Counted from the stretch's first letter, positions 50,056 to 60,584 are shown. The stretch is 64,000 bases of DNA from Opitutia bacterium (GCA_002730975.1 PCBO01000010.1:22734-86733); one strand, 5' to 3'. Numbers and translations: made by a program. Notes: generated by a model from the sequence alone, not told the origin.

Positions 50056-50986
50056 GGGACGGATTGCTTCTTTCTTTACTGGAAGATTTAATTTTTGCCA
50101 AGAACTGGAGAAAATACACTGAAAAAACACCTAGGAATGCACCGCAGACACCACCGAGAACAACGATCAATTTTCGCTTGGGCTTATCGCGAGTTTCCGG
50201 AGCAACGGCGGGATCGATAACTTCAAGGGCAAAGTCCTCATTCACATTGGCTAGCATCGCCTTTTGCTTTTCGGATTCAAGCAATTTGTATAGTACTTCT
50301 CGCATATCCTTAAGGGTTGTCTTGGCCAGTTCCTTCTCTAGATACCCAACCCGTTTCTGAGAGTCCTCAATGGCTTGTTCACGAAGTTGTTCGTTTAATT
50401 GCTTAACCAGATCATTTGCCCATTGTGCTGCAATTTCGGGCTCCTTCCATGAAACGGATAGTGTGACCAGCCCAGACTTCTTGTCCTCGTTGACAGAAAG
50501 GATTTCCTTGAAAAACTCAACCGAAGCTTGCTCGTTGGGTTCATCCTCTTTTGAATCAACGATCCAAACTTTTTTATCCGCATCCCATAAATTATCGTAT
50601 AAAACACTGAGTAGGCTGTTATCCTTAATGAAGCGGAATAAAAATTTTCGAGATTCTAGGGTGGCTATGACTTGCTCGGTATTAGAACCGCTAGGTATCG
50701 AAATTCCCGCCATCGCGGCTAAACCACCGAGTTGGCCGATAGAAGACGGAACTCCTGATTTTTCCTCTTGGGCAGGTGCCAGCAAAACCTCAGCTTTGAA
50801 GATCTCTTGAGAATACAAGGCGTAAGTAACCGCCAAACCAGTAGAGATAATAGTTATGAAGACTATCAATTTCCAAGACTGCAGGAGAGAGCGGATCAAT
50901 TCGAGAAGCTCAACCTCATCATCATCCACTATAGGACTGGATTCGACCATGACGTATTTAGTATCTGATTTATTATCTGTATTCAT
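50048..50986 (-). CDS. wzz: Wzz/chain-length determinant family protein (no kinase domain)
   Basis: 312 aa; two TM helices (WKLIVFITIISTGLAVTYALYS; LIVVLGGVCGAFLGVFSVYFL) flanking a coiled periplasmic region; DPAVAPETRDKPKRK motif. Confidence 0.88.
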   Translation of the reverse strand: MNTDNKSDTKYVMVESSPIVDDDEVELLELIRSLLQSWKLIVFITIISTGLAVTYALYSQEIFKAEVLLAPAQEEKSGVPSSIGQLGGLAAMAGISIPSGSNTEQVIATLESRKFLFRFIKDNSLLSVLYDNLWDADKKVWIVDSKEDEPNEQASVEFFKEILSVNEDKKSGLVTLSVSWKEPEIAAQWANDLVKQLNEQLREQAIEDSQKRVGYLEKELAKTTLKDMREVLYKLLESEKQKAMLANVNEDFALEVIDPAVAPETRDKPKRKLIVVLGGVCGAFLGVFSVYFLQFLAKIKSSSKERSNPSHV

Positions 50987-50993
50987 ATTTCAA

Positions 50994-51011
50994 CAAGCTA
51001 CCGCCCTTGGC
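50994..51011 (-). promoter_or_regulatory. ops/JUMPstart-like element (GCCAAGGGCGGTAGCTTG; core GGCGGTAG)
   Basis: Minus strand reads GCGGCCAAGGGCGGTAGCTTGTTGAAATATG (wzz start). Matches 16 of 18 positions of the enterobacterial JUMPstart/ops segment GCCAGGGGCGGTAGCGTG as recalled. Confidence 0.5.
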
Positions 51012-51070
51012 CGCTCGGATAATCCCGAAGCCAATCAATTGAGGCGACATGTACGCCATAAAACTTAATT

Positions 51071-51661
51071 CTATTTTTTATGGGAACGTTCGGTCTTCCC
51101 CACGATCAACTTTACCAAGGGTAACAATTTGCCCACCTGCCTGTGCCAACCAGATAAAATATTCGTTCTTCTCCGACCTCGTTCAGCAGAATTTCCATCT
51201 TTCGTTGCATCGACCAATTTCTGCAAATGACTTAAACGAGCTTTCCCTTTTTCCAGATGAGGTTCCGCCTGCTCCTTCAAAAAGCCGGAAACAAGTTTGC
51301 GTAAACGAATCTCAGCCACAAAGTGCTCCTTGCGCTGACCGGGAAGAAATTGACTTTTCACCGCACCCAAATGCCGTAGAGATCTGAGACCCTGACTGGC
51401 GGAACCCTTGCTTACTGACAAGACTTCCATGATTTCATCCATCGCTAAGGGTTCGTCGCGACAAAAAAGCAATCCATAGATTTGGCCCAAGGACTTCGGT
51501 AACCCCACGGACATAGCTGCATTAAGGAACAAGTCAATGACGGCGGTTTCCCATTCGGAAAGAGAGGCAGTATGATGAGAGTCACTGGAAGACTGTACGG
51601 AGTATGCGGTCAAACTACTAATATAAACTTGTTGACTAATGGAGAAAGCATGCTTGTTCAA
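51071..51661 (-). CDS. GbsR/MarR-family winged-helix transcriptional regulator
   Basis: 196 aa; VGLPKSLGQIYGLLFCRDEPLAMDEIMEVLSVSKGSASQGLRSLRHLGAVKSQFLPGQRKEHFVAE, characteristic GbsR-like HTH. Confidence 0.85.
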   Translation of the reverse strand: MNKHAFSISQQVYISSLTAYSVQSSSDSHHTASLSEWETAVIDLFLNAAMSVGLPKSLGQIYGLLFCRDEPLAMDEIMEVLSVSKGSASQGLRSLRHLGAVKSQFLPGQRKEHFVAEIRLRKLVSGFLKEQAEPHLEKGKARLSHLQKLVDATKDGNSAERGRRRTNILSGWHRQVGKLLPLVKLIVGKTERSHKK

Positions 51662-51728
51662 GAAAATATGAACAAAATGAACTTGCCGCTCCAGGGCACT
51701 AAGCTAACCCACCGGAAGGCAAGGAAAG

Positions 51729-54380
51729 CTAGAAGGAATTAACAGCAGCAGCAGCTACGGCAAGCTGATAGACAATCTGAGTGCCATTCACAATGTTCTC
51801 CGCCAGACGACTCTTCTCCATATTTATGGGGACAACGATTACATCACCTGCAGCCATGCCCTTCCCAGAACCGCCGCCTCCGAACCAACCGGTTAAGCCT
51901 TTGCTCAAAACCGAACCATTCGCTCGAACAACAAAGACGCGGTCCTTGTCCGCATTAGTAGTAAAGCCACCGCTTCTTTTGACAAAGTCATCCTGGTTCA
52001 AATTTTTCTCATACAAGTGAGATGTGGGAAATTGAACTTCACCTACAACGCTTACCTCATATGGGATTCGGGGTATCAATAGACGATCTCCTCCCCGAAC
52101 CTCAATACTACTTTTGTTGGTAGCGCTAAAGGTATCTGAAGGAAGCACTAGCCTGCCTTGAGATTTCATCGACTTGAGCCTCGCCAAAAGGGAGGAAGCA
52201 ACAGTTTGGGATTGTTGGGCTTCGGACTGAGATTCAGCGCGAATGCTAAGGTTGGCAACGTCGGATTCCAGTTGAGCAATCAAGCGATCCCGTTGCTCTT
52301 GTTCCTTGATCTTCAAGCTCTCTCTCGAAAAGACCGCTCCTCCAGAAAATGCTTGTTCGGTAAGACCGCCCGCTCGCAAAACAACTTGAGATAGCGATTC
52401 ACCGGGTTTTATGGGATAAGACCCGGGGAAACGAACTTCTCCCAGGATCTCGACAAGTTCACGCTCTCGCCATGACGGTATAGGCTTTACGTTTAAGGAA
52501 TCGTAAGGTTGAAGAAATATGTTGTTGGTATCATTGGCATCCAGTCGAAAAAGGGATGGCACAAGTACATGATCGATTTCCGCTCCCGAGGCTTCCTTCA
52601 CTTTCATTCGCGTCAATTCCGATGAAAGTGCATATGCTGCGTCTAGCATACCGCCTGCTGCATTCAAAAGATCCGACAAACGCATTTCTTTGGAAAGAGG
52701 ATAATCACCCGGGAAATGCACCATTCCGGAAACCGATACGATTGGAACCCCATCCCCAGGAGAACTTTGCTTGCTCAACTCTTTAACCAATGGAGACAGT
52801 AAGCGTTCTCTTGCTTCAGAATTCGACGAACTAAAAAAATAAATTGCGTCACGCGCCTCCAATTCAATATTGAAAGGTGAGGACGAGTCCCGAAAGATTT
52901 CGATTACTCGGAATTGCCTCACGGACAATGACCCATCTGCATGTTCCCGACGAATTAGGGCATAACTATAATCCGTTCCCGGGAGCAAAGCACTCATATC
53001 GGGTATCAAATCGCTGATTCTCAAACCTTTTTTCCACTCGTAAACTCCGGGACGCTCGACGTTTCCAGAAACTGAAACGACGTTCCGAACTCGAACAGAG
53101 GCCGAGGGAACGGAAATAAGATCCCCGCTCAAGATAGGGAATCCAGAATCGCTTTTCAGTTGCAAATTACGCACAAGTGGCTGCCCGTCAGGGCCTATGC
53201 GTTCAAGCCGAATGCCACTAACATCAGCCCTAGAATCAACTCCTCCCCCCAAAGCAATAACGTCAGACAGTGTTTCACCTCCGAGAAGTTCATATTGAGC
53301 AGAACGTAAAACCGCACCGCTGAGTGTTGCTCTTCGTACGATGGTGGGCACAAAAATAACATCGCCCGGAAGAACCATCACATCACCAGAAGTGTCTCCT
53401 TGAAGAAGAAGATCGTAAAGATCCAATCGGGAAATTACTTTCCCTTGCCGCTTTAGCTGTATGTTCCGCAAACTGCCGATCTCCTTTATTCCACCGCTAA
53501 CAAGTAAGGCATTCGTAATAGTTGAGAGAGAACTAACCACAAACGCACCGGGTTTACGGACATCCCCGAGCAAGAAAATCCGTATAGAGCGCAAAGATCC
53601 CATGGAAATCGAACTTTGCACACCATCACCTAATTGATCTTTTATCTTTTCCTTAATTAAATTCTTGAGGCTCAGAAAGTCAGTACCCTTTTCAAAAACG
53701 TTGATTGGCCCAATCCCGGGAAACTTTATCAATCCTTCACGAGAAATCATAAGTGAATACGCATTGTTCAGACGCCCGAAAAGTTGGATTTCAAGAACAT
53801 CGCCGGGTCCGATTCCATAATCCGGAGGAACCGGCACTTCGTTGCCCGGAGCAAAAGTAGAGGGAGATCCAGCGAAAAGGTCGTAACCGAATGGCTTGCT
53901 TGCCTGAAGTCCATCTTGAAGAAACTCTTCGGCTCTTTTTTCAATTTCCCTACGTTCCAACCCTTTGATCTTGCGAAGAAGTGATCTAGTTTCCTCGATA
54001 GTTTGTAACAACTCGGAGTCAGGGGAGTCGGCACTCGCATCCAACTCAGATTCCATACGATTCAAATCGGAGCGAATGGAGGTGGCCATCGCCTGCAATT
54101 CGGAAAGAAATTTACTTCGTTCCTGAAAGGAACCGACTTCAGGAACCTCTTCTTGCAATTCACCAGAAGGAGCAATGGCGGTAGGTTTATTGTGAACTGG
54201 AGCAGTCTGACTGCCCTTATTAAAATCCCCAGACTTGAGTAAAGTCGCTTTTTCTGCAGAAGATAAACTGTTGAACTTAGCCATCAATGCAGGATCAATA
54301 TTTTGCCCGGCCAATTTTCCGCTTCCACAGGAAAGGCAAAGCGAAATTAGTAAAAGGGCTAGCATAGAAGTTCTACTCAT
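51729..54380 (-). CDS. wza: SLBB-domain polysaccharide export outer-membrane protein (Wza-like, multi-SLBB)
   Basis: 883 aa; PPDYGIGPGDVLEIQLFGRLNNAYSLMISREGLIKFPGIGPINV, multiple SLBB repeats (VSVSGNVERPGVYEW; VSGMVHFPGDYPLSK; ILGEVRFPGSYPIKPGE). Confidence 0.93.
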   Translation of the reverse strand: MSRTSMLALLLISLCLSCGSGKLAGQNIDPALMAKFNSLSSAEKATLLKSGDFNKGSQTAPVHNKPTAIAPSGELQEEVPEVGSFQERSKFLSELQAMATSIRSDLNRMESELDASADSPDSELLQTIEETRSLLRKIKGLERREIEKRAEEFLQDGLQASKPFGYDLFAGSPSTFAPGNEVPVPPDYGIGPGDVLEIQLFGRLNNAYSLMISREGLIKFPGIGPINVFEKGTDFLSLKNLIKEKIKDQLGDGVQSSISMGSLRSIRIFLLGDVRKPGAFVVSSLSTITNALLVSGGIKEIGSLRNIQLKRQGKVISRLDLYDLLLQGDTSGDVMVLPGDVIFVPTIVRRATLSGAVLRSAQYELLGGETLSDVIALGGGVDSRADVSGIRLERIGPDGQPLVRNLQLKSDSGFPILSGDLISVPSASVRVRNVVSVSGNVERPGVYEWKKGLRISDLIPDMSALLPGTDYSYALIRREHADGSLSVRQFRVIEIFRDSSSPFNIELEARDAIYFFSSSNSEARERLLSPLVKELSKQSSPGDGVPIVSVSGMVHFPGDYPLSKEMRLSDLLNAAGGMLDAAYALSSELTRMKVKEASGAEIDHVLVPSLFRLDANDTNNIFLQPYDSLNVKPIPSWRERELVEILGEVRFPGSYPIKPGESLSQVVLRAGGLTEQAFSGGAVFSRESLKIKEQEQRDRLIAQLESDVANLSIRAESQSEAQQSQTVASSLLARLKSMKSQGRLVLPSDTFSATNKSSIEVRGGDRLLIPRIPYEVSVVGEVQFPTSHLYEKNLNQDDFVKRSGGFTTNADKDRVFVVRANGSVLSKGLTGWFGGGGSGKGMAAGDVIVVPINMEKSRLAENIVNGTQIVYQLAVAAAAVNSF

Positions 54381-54395
54381 AATGGAAAGAGTATG

Positions 54396-55910
54396 TCAGA
54401 AAACTCTGGTGATGGAAAGAAAACCCGTAGGTCCATTTTCAGCACTTTGCAGTGAGGGTTTCTTCAGTTCCTCCCAACCTAATCCACAAGTCATTTGAGC
54501 ATCCCACTTGGGCAAAATATATTCTTGGAATAACTGCAAAGACTTCATCTCAGTGGCAACTGAATTAGAAACGGCATTTTGTCCGGCACCATCACGATTG
54601 AGCTTTCCAATTCTGGCGGTAACACCCCAACCGTTGCCATTAGAACTAGATAACAAACCTCCGAGAGAAACGATTTCAGAATCAGAATCCGCCCAATGAC
54701 CAACACTTCGTCCATGATGGCGATAACCATCACCATATATGTGATGGCTATAACTTACGTTGCGGAGATGGGTTTCATCCGTCCACCAAGTGGAGGCAGT
54801 GTCGACGTACTCCAAGAACATTCGCCACGAGGATGACTTCCATTCACCCCAAGTCTCGACTCCATACTGCAACATAAGGGCATTCGGCAAGAAGTGGTCC
54901 TCGTCTTCGCCAATGAATTGACCGTATAAGGCAAGGGGAAAGGCAAATATCGGTCGCCAACGAAAATCAACTCCTGCCAACTGATTTCCCGGCTCTTGAT
55001 TCTTGGAAATTCCAGTAGTGGTATTCGCGTTGTCATGACTAATGAACGCTTCCATGAATATATCGAAGTGCCTTGGTCTACCCTGCCCTCCTAATTGCAT
55101 TACCCGAGAAAGACCGATCTCCAAACCATTTAAGATGGTTGGAGAAAATTCAACCCGCATGCCCCACAGGTAAGGTTCAGGATAATCTTTAACAAGAGGC
55201 ATTTCATTTCCACGGTCCTTCTCCATTTGTCCGAGGAACATGGTACCGTTCCAAGGCCCGATCCAAGAAAGCCACTTAGTCTCGAAAGGTTCGGGAGTAA
55301 GACGATCAATTGAGAATGCGGGAACTGGTCGAGCATTGGTAGACAAAATCAGGCTTCCATCCCACCCGGGTCCCCAAGAACGCTCCACTTGCCCGAATCC
55401 GGCAGACCAGTTCCCTAAACGGGTCGCAAAATAAGATCCATCGAAAAGAAAGCCATCGTCAACCCGCCCTCGCCAATCAGGTTCTATGTCCCGAAGGTTG
55501 GTTAAACAAAGCTTTCCGGCAAAGCGATCTCCCATCCACGATCGCTCCACCCCTGCAGAGATTCCTCCTTGCGGTTGAGACAGAAAAGATCGAGCAACTC
55601 CCCTATCACTCCTGAGACCAATCCTCGTAATCGTAGGGCTCCAACCGGCTTCTCGCTCCTTATCGAGACGATCCCGAACACGACCGAATACCGGATCCTG
55701 AACGGCCTCCTTAAGTCTTGAATCAACACCCCCCCATGAGATCGGCCAAGTATTGAGCGGAACCTCAAGAAGACCGTCGTCGCGCAACCAACGCAACTCA
55801 TGTCGCATAAAGGGATCCTCAGGGGACAAAAATGGACTAGCGAAGGAAGAAATCGTCCAGCAGGAATAAAAGAAAAGCAAAAGGAAGATTCGATAAGACA
55901 AGCTAAGCAT
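54396..55910 (-). CDS. wzi: Capsule assembly Wzi family outer-membrane protein
   Basis: 504 aa; signal peptide-like N-terminus, MRHELRWLRDDGLLEVPLNTWPISW, GFGQVERSWGPGWDGSLILSTNARPVPAFSIDRL. Confidence 0.87.
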   Translation of the reverse strand: MLSLSYRIFLLLFFYSCWTISSFASPFLSPEDPFMRHELRWLRDDGLLEVPLNTWPISWGGVDSRLKEAVQDPVFGRVRDRLDKEREAGWSPTITRIGLRSDRGVARSFLSQPQGGISAGVERSWMGDRFAGKLCLTNLRDIEPDWRGRVDDGFLFDGSYFATRLGNWSAGFGQVERSWGPGWDGSLILSTNARPVPAFSIDRLTPEPFETKWLSWIGPWNGTMFLGQMEKDRGNEMPLVKDYPEPYLWGMRVEFSPTILNGLEIGLSRVMQLGGQGRPRHFDIFMEAFISHDNANTTTGISKNQEPGNQLAGVDFRWRPIFAFPLALYGQFIGEDEDHFLPNALMLQYGVETWGEWKSSSWRMFLEYVDTASTWWTDETHLRNVSYSHHIYGDGYRHHGRSVGHWADSDSEIVSLGGLLSSSNGNGWGVTARIGKLNRDGAGQNAVSNSVATEMKSLQLFQEYILPKWDAQMTCGLGWEELKKPSLQSAENGPTGFLSITRVF

Positions 55911-56016
55911 TTCAAAAAACTTACAGTGCGAGACAGCAGTGAAACTAGCAATCTCAAAGGCGATCCCGGTTTAAGCTCGCACTTAAGGATTTGCAGGCTA
56001 TGAGAATAAAAGCGAA

Positions 56017-58800
56017 GTGCAAGACGATCCTCTTTTTCGACGAATTCGGCAACATGCCCAAAAACGACTTCTCTTATCTGAGACTCAATCGGACAAGGGT
56101 CGTCTCGCTCACCTAAAGGAATTCCTTCGATTGGAAAACGAGATGCTCCATAGATATCACCTAAAGGGGGATTCCGGCATACGTGTAACCCGCGCTAGAT
56201 CAGTATTGATAGACGTCTTGATACAATCGCTTCATGCCTATACCTTGAAAATAACAAGCGATTTCCTAAGTAAGAAAAAGCCTGTAGCTTTGATCGCAAC
56301 GGGAGGATATGGTCGAGGAGAACTTAGCCCTCACAGCGACATCGACTTGATGTTCCTGTACCCGAAGTCGGCTTACGGGAAAGCTCTCGAAAGCCTTGAG
56401 GAAACCATGAACCGTGAAATCCTCTATCCTTTGTGGGACTTAGGCATGAAAGTGGGACATGCCACTCGGGCAGTTAATGAAACATTGGACGAATCCCGCC
56501 GTGACATTCGGACGAAGAATGCACTCCTAGACTCACGATACATTTGTGGAGATAATAAAGTAGCGGACAACTTCTTAAGGAAATTCAAAGGGTTTTGCAG
56601 AAAGGACAACCCCGAGGGGTATCTAATGGAAATTCTGGAAACACAACGGGCACGTAGGGTCGAAAAGGGAGGGACGATTTGCTTGCAGGCGCCGGACGTA
56701 AAGAATGGGGCAGGAGGATTACGCGACTATCAAGCTGTCCTCTGGATGGCAAAAGTGAAGTTTGAAAGCGAGAATCTCGATGACCTCGTAAAGCGTGATT
56801 ATATTACGGGATCGGAGGCGAAATCATTCGGAGAAGCCTATTCTTTTTTATTGCGCGTAAGAAATGAACTGCACTTTCGAAGCAAGCGACCGACCGACAT
56901 CCTGCACCTTGAAAAGCAATCAGACGTCGCTCTAGGGCTTGGTTATGAGCAGGATGATCTTTTCGATCGGATAGAAACCTTCATGGGCGACTATTACTCC
57001 AGAGCTCGAACTATTCGTAAAACCGCAGACGTACTTGAAGACCGCTTGGCGCTTGGTGGCGAAAAAGGATTAAGCCTATCCTTCACTTCGATCCTAAAGA
57101 AGTGTCGATCAAAACCTAAGAAAGAGGTGGACGGTTTTCAGCTTTGCGAAGGGCAGCTGGAAGCTCCCGACACCACTATTCTCGACCAAGACTCCGAAAG
57201 AATTCTACGCCTTTTTCGCCATGCCCAGAAATTGGATGCCAAACTTTCTCCGGGGTTGCGATCACTGGTACGGAATCGGCTCAAGCTTGTCGATGCCGCA
57301 CTGATGACTAATCCTGCCGCCAACGTCACATTCCGTTCCATTCTTCAGCAAGTGGGTTCGGTGGGTCCTACCCTTGCTGAGATGCATGACCTCGGTCTTC
57401 TCGGAAGGTTTATTCCCGAGTTCGACCGGCTCACCTGCAAAGTACAGCATGAGTTGTATCACAGATACACGGCAGACGTGCACGTGCTCCAATGCATCAC
57501 TCAACTCGACAAGGTTTTTCAGGGAAAGGACGAGATTTCTCGTCGCTACCGTGAAGTACTTGGAAAAACAGAAGTTCCGGCATTGCTTTACTTGATGTTG
57601 TTTTTACATGACCTTGGAAAGGACGAGGGACCAAAAGGCCATTGCGAACGTGGTATAGGCATCGCCACATCACTGATGGAACGTTTGTCTATACCCGAAG
57701 AGATGAGAGACCGCGTCCTTTTCGTGATCCGAAATCACCTTGAAATGGTCCGCTATTTCTACAAGTACGACTTGGAAGACCCAAAAGTGATTGAGTCTTT
57801 CGCTGCATTCGTAGGAAGTGAACAACGACTCCGTTACCTCTATGTGCATACTTATTGTGATGCAAACGGAACGGCTCCCGACTTATGGAATCAGCACAAA
57901 GATGATCTCCACCACCAGCTCTTTTCAAATACCCTTCAAGTGTTGCGAGGGAAATCCGTTAAAAGAGACCCAGCAGCCCTTCGTAAATCCTATGCCAATT
58001 TGGAATTGGAAGACATCTCGCCCCCACAGATCGCGGAACAACTGGAACAATTCCCCAACCGCTATTTCGCACATGTTGGAGAAGAGGAAGTCGCCCTCCA
58101 TGTTTCGATGACGAGCGGTTTTTTAATCGAAGGAGAACAGAACGGAAGCGAACCCATTTCCATAGTCGAGTGGCGAGACGATGTTCGCCGATCTCTAACA
58201 ATCGTCCACATCGTCACTCGCGACCAAAAAGGTCTTTTCGAAAAACTTGCGGGATCCTTTGCCATCGCAGGACTTAATATACTCGGGTCACGTGCCTTCA
58301 CCCGTTCCGACAATATAGCAATAGACGTCTTTTTCGTAGAGAAAGACGAAGGTGCGTCAAAGATGAAGGATGAGGATATTCGGACCATCTTCGAAAACAC
58401 TCTAATGGAGGTACTATCCGGAGAAATTTCAACCAATAATCTGATTCGTGAAAGAAGGCGAAAACTTAATACGAGAGCACCTTTCTCTCATGAAGACAGA
58501 CTGGGCGCAAAAATTGCACCGAACGTCGACGTTTATCGCGATGCCCTCGTCGATCGGACTATAGTAGAGGTTCGTGCTGCCGACCAGATCGGACTCCTAC
58601 ACCTAATCGCCAAAGCCATCGCAGATTGCGGGCTTAGTATCGCATTCGCTCGGGTAGCGACTGAACACGGGGTGGCCAACGACGTATTTCACGTCGAAGC
58701 GGCAAACCCCGAAGAAACCTTTTTACCTGCCCGATACCTCGAACTTCGCGAACGTCTAGGGCAAGACCTTTCCGCAGGCAAGTATCACATGGAAGTTTGA
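56017..58800 (+). CDS. glnD: Bifunctional [protein-PII] uridylyltransferase/uridylyl-removing enzyme GlnD
   Basis: 927 aa; GGYGRGELSPHSDIDLMFLYP nucleotidyltransferase motif, HD domain LFLHDLGKDEGPKGHCERG, two C-terminal ACT domains; GTG start. Confidence 0.95.
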   Translation: MQDDPLFRRIRQHAQKRLLLSETQSDKGRLAHLKEFLRLENEMLHRYHLKGDSGIRVTRARSVLIDVLIQSLHAYTLKITSDFLSKKKPVALIATGGYGRGELSPHSDIDLMFLYPKSAYGKALESLEETMNREILYPLWDLGMKVGHATRAVNETLDESRRDIRTKNALLDSRYICGDNKVADNFLRKFKGFCRKDNPEGYLMEILETQRARRVEKGGTICLQAPDVKNGAGGLRDYQAVLWMAKVKFESENLDDLVKRDYITGSEAKSFGEAYSFLLRVRNELHFRSKRPTDILHLEKQSDVALGLGYEQDDLFDRIETFMGDYYSRARTIRKTADVLEDRLALGGEKGLSLSFTSILKKCRSKPKKEVDGFQLCEGQLEAPDTTILDQDSERILRLFRHAQKLDAKLSPGLRSLVRNRLKLVDAALMTNPAANVTFRSILQQVGSVGPTLAEMHDLGLLGRFIPEFDRLTCKVQHELYHRYTADVHVLQCITQLDKVFQGKDEISRRYREVLGKTEVPALLYLMLFLHDLGKDEGPKGHCERGIGIATSLMERLSIPEEMRDRVLFVIRNHLEMVRYFYKYDLEDPKVIESFAAFVGSEQRLRYLYVHTYCDANGTAPDLWNQHKDDLHHQLFSNTLQVLRGKSVKRDPAALRKSYANLELEDISPPQIAEQLEQFPNRYFAHVGEEEVALHVSMTSGFLIEGEQNGSEPISIVEWRDDVRRSLTIVHIVTRDQKGLFEKLAGSFAIAGLNILGSRAFTRSDNIAIDVFFVEKDEGASKMKDEDIRTIFENTLMEVLSGEISTNNLIRERRRKLNTRAPFSHEDRLGAKIAPNVDVYRDALVDRTIVEVRAADQIGLLHLIAKAIADCGLSIAFARVATEHGVANDVFHVEAANPEETFLPARYLELRERLGQDLSAGKYHMEV

Positions 58801-58845
58801 CTCGCCCATCCTTTCATAACGCCCGAGGATTGTGCGAGTATCTTT

Positions 58846-58863
58846 CTTAAGCAAAAGCTTAAG
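58846..58863. terminator. Candidate hairpin in the convergent glnD/histidine-kinase intergenic gap
   Basis: Perfect inverted repeat CTTAAGC-AAAA-GCTTAAG (58846-58852 / 58857-58863) between the two stops. No strong U-tract. Confidence 0.35.
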
Positions 58864-58871
58864 CTCGTACA

Positions 58872-60584
58872 CTAAACGACCAAGGGCAAGATGAGACGGA
58901 AAGCAGTTCCTTGTTCACTTGATTCCAAGAGTTCAAGATCACCTTCATGGCTTTTTAGGATTCGTTTTGAGATAGCCAAACCCAACCCCGTACCCTCTTT
59001 TCGCCCAGTCAAGAAGGATTCAAAAATGCGGTCCCGCAACTCCTCGGATATGCCGCCACCTGAATCCCGCACGCAAATGAAAACCCGGTGACCATCCCCC
59101 TGGTTCACAGCAATGGAAAGCAAACCACCATCGGGCATTGCGGACAAGGCATTCAGAATCAAGTTCAACAAAGCCTGTTGAAGTTGTCCCTTATCGGCCA
59201 TGACCACCAAATCCATTGGCGAATCCTCGAATTGTATCTCGACCTTGGCGCGGGCCAACTTCAGACGAACTAAACGAAAAACATCGTCCAACAACTCGGT
59301 AATCGATAATTCGAGACGTATCGACTCCCGATTTTTGCCAAAGTCCAAGATTCTGCCTGCGATTTGTTCAAGATGATTAAGCTTTTCGCGAATAACATCC
59401 AGATCTTTCTCTGTTTCTTTCTCCGACGTTGCGCCTGAGTTGATCGAATCGAACAACAGTCGCAAAACCATTAGAGGATTCCGGATTTCGTGAGCGATTT
59501 CCGCAGCAAGCATGCCCAAAGTCGTCAAGCGCTCGCTCTTTCGCAAACTTTCCTCCGTATCGAATACACGGCCGTACAACCTAGCATTTTCTATTGCGAT
59601 GGCTCCGAGGTCAGCTAACGCGCGAGCCAACAATCGTTCATCATCGTTGAATCGGTAAGGTTTATCCACATACAACGACAAGACTCCTATTGCCTCGTTT
59701 TCATAAACCAATGGCGTAGCCAGCATCGAGTGCAATTTCTCCTCACGGATCAAATGAATAAAGTGATGTTCCTCAGTACGGAACAAATCTCTGGTCTGAA
59801 TCTGCCTTAGACCTCGCAAGGCCGAGCCCAATGAGCTCTCTGTAGGCCTCAAAGTCTCTTCGACATCTACAAAACCATTAGGTCCACGCAAGGAATGCAA
59901 CCGCAACAAATCCTTGTCCCCATCATAAAGAAACAAAGCGGAAAACCGACACTCCATCAACCCAAGGGCTTCCCTCGCAATGGACCGCAAGACCTCCTCT
60001 ACTTCCCGCTTGTCCGCCATTGCCTGCCCAACACCCACCAAAGACTGTAACTGCCCAGCCTTATGTCGCAGTTGCCTGATGAGCCACATGTTTTGCAGGA
60101 CTCGACTGGCCTCGTTGGCAATAAGAGAGAGAAGGCGGAGATCATCCTCATCGAAATCATTCTTGCGGAATGAATCTACGTTCAAGGCACCGATAGTTCG
60201 GCCTCTCTCGCGGATCGGCGCAGCCATTTCAGACTTCACTCGATCATCCAGAGAAAAATAACGAGATTCGTCGTCAATATTCGGAGCAAGCAGAGGCTCG
60301 CCATGCAAAGCCACCCACCCAGTAATTCCACGCCCTAAAGGCAATTCAAAACCACGGGCATCTTCAGACAAACCTCGTTCCACCTCTATCAAAAGTTGAT
60401 TGGAATCGGCATTAATCAATGAAATCGATGCCGAACCCGCATCGAAAGTCCTCATCACCTCATCAATAATTCCCTCCAGCGCAATCTCGGGATCCTCGGA
60501 ATCTCCTGCCAGCGAACTAACCCGATAAAGTGCATCCAAAGCCCTTCGGTCCTTTGCTGCGACATTTCCTTGATTCGAACTCAT
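58872..60584 (-). CDS. Soluble GAF-domain sensor histidine kinase
   Basis: 570 aa; two GAF-like regions, LAAEIAHEIRNPLMVLRLLFDSI (H-box), LNLILNALSAMPDGG (N-box), GTGLGLAISKRIL (G-box). Confidence 0.93.
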   Translation of the reverse strand: MSSNQGNVAAKDRRALDALYRVSSLAGDSEDPEIALEGIIDEVMRTFDAGSASISLINADSNQLLIEVERGLSEDARGFELPLGRGITGWVALHGEPLLAPNIDDESRYFSLDDRVKSEMAAPIRERGRTIGALNVDSFRKNDFDEDDLRLLSLIANEASRVLQNMWLIRQLRHKAGQLQSLVGVGQAMADKREVEEVLRSIAREALGLMECRFSALFLYDGDKDLLRLHSLRGPNGFVDVEETLRPTESSLGSALRGLRQIQTRDLFRTEEHHFIHLIREEKLHSMLATPLVYENEAIGVLSLYVDKPYRFNDDERLLARALADLGAIAIENARLYGRVFDTEESLRKSERLTTLGMLAAEIAHEIRNPLMVLRLLFDSINSGATSEKETEKDLDVIREKLNHLEQIAGRILDFGKNRESIRLELSITELLDDVFRLVRLKLARAKVEIQFEDSPMDLVVMADKGQLQQALLNLILNALSAMPDGGLLSIAVNQGDGHRVFICVRDSGGGISEELRDRIFESFLTGRKEGTGLGLAISKRILKSHEGDLELLESSEQGTAFRLILPLVV

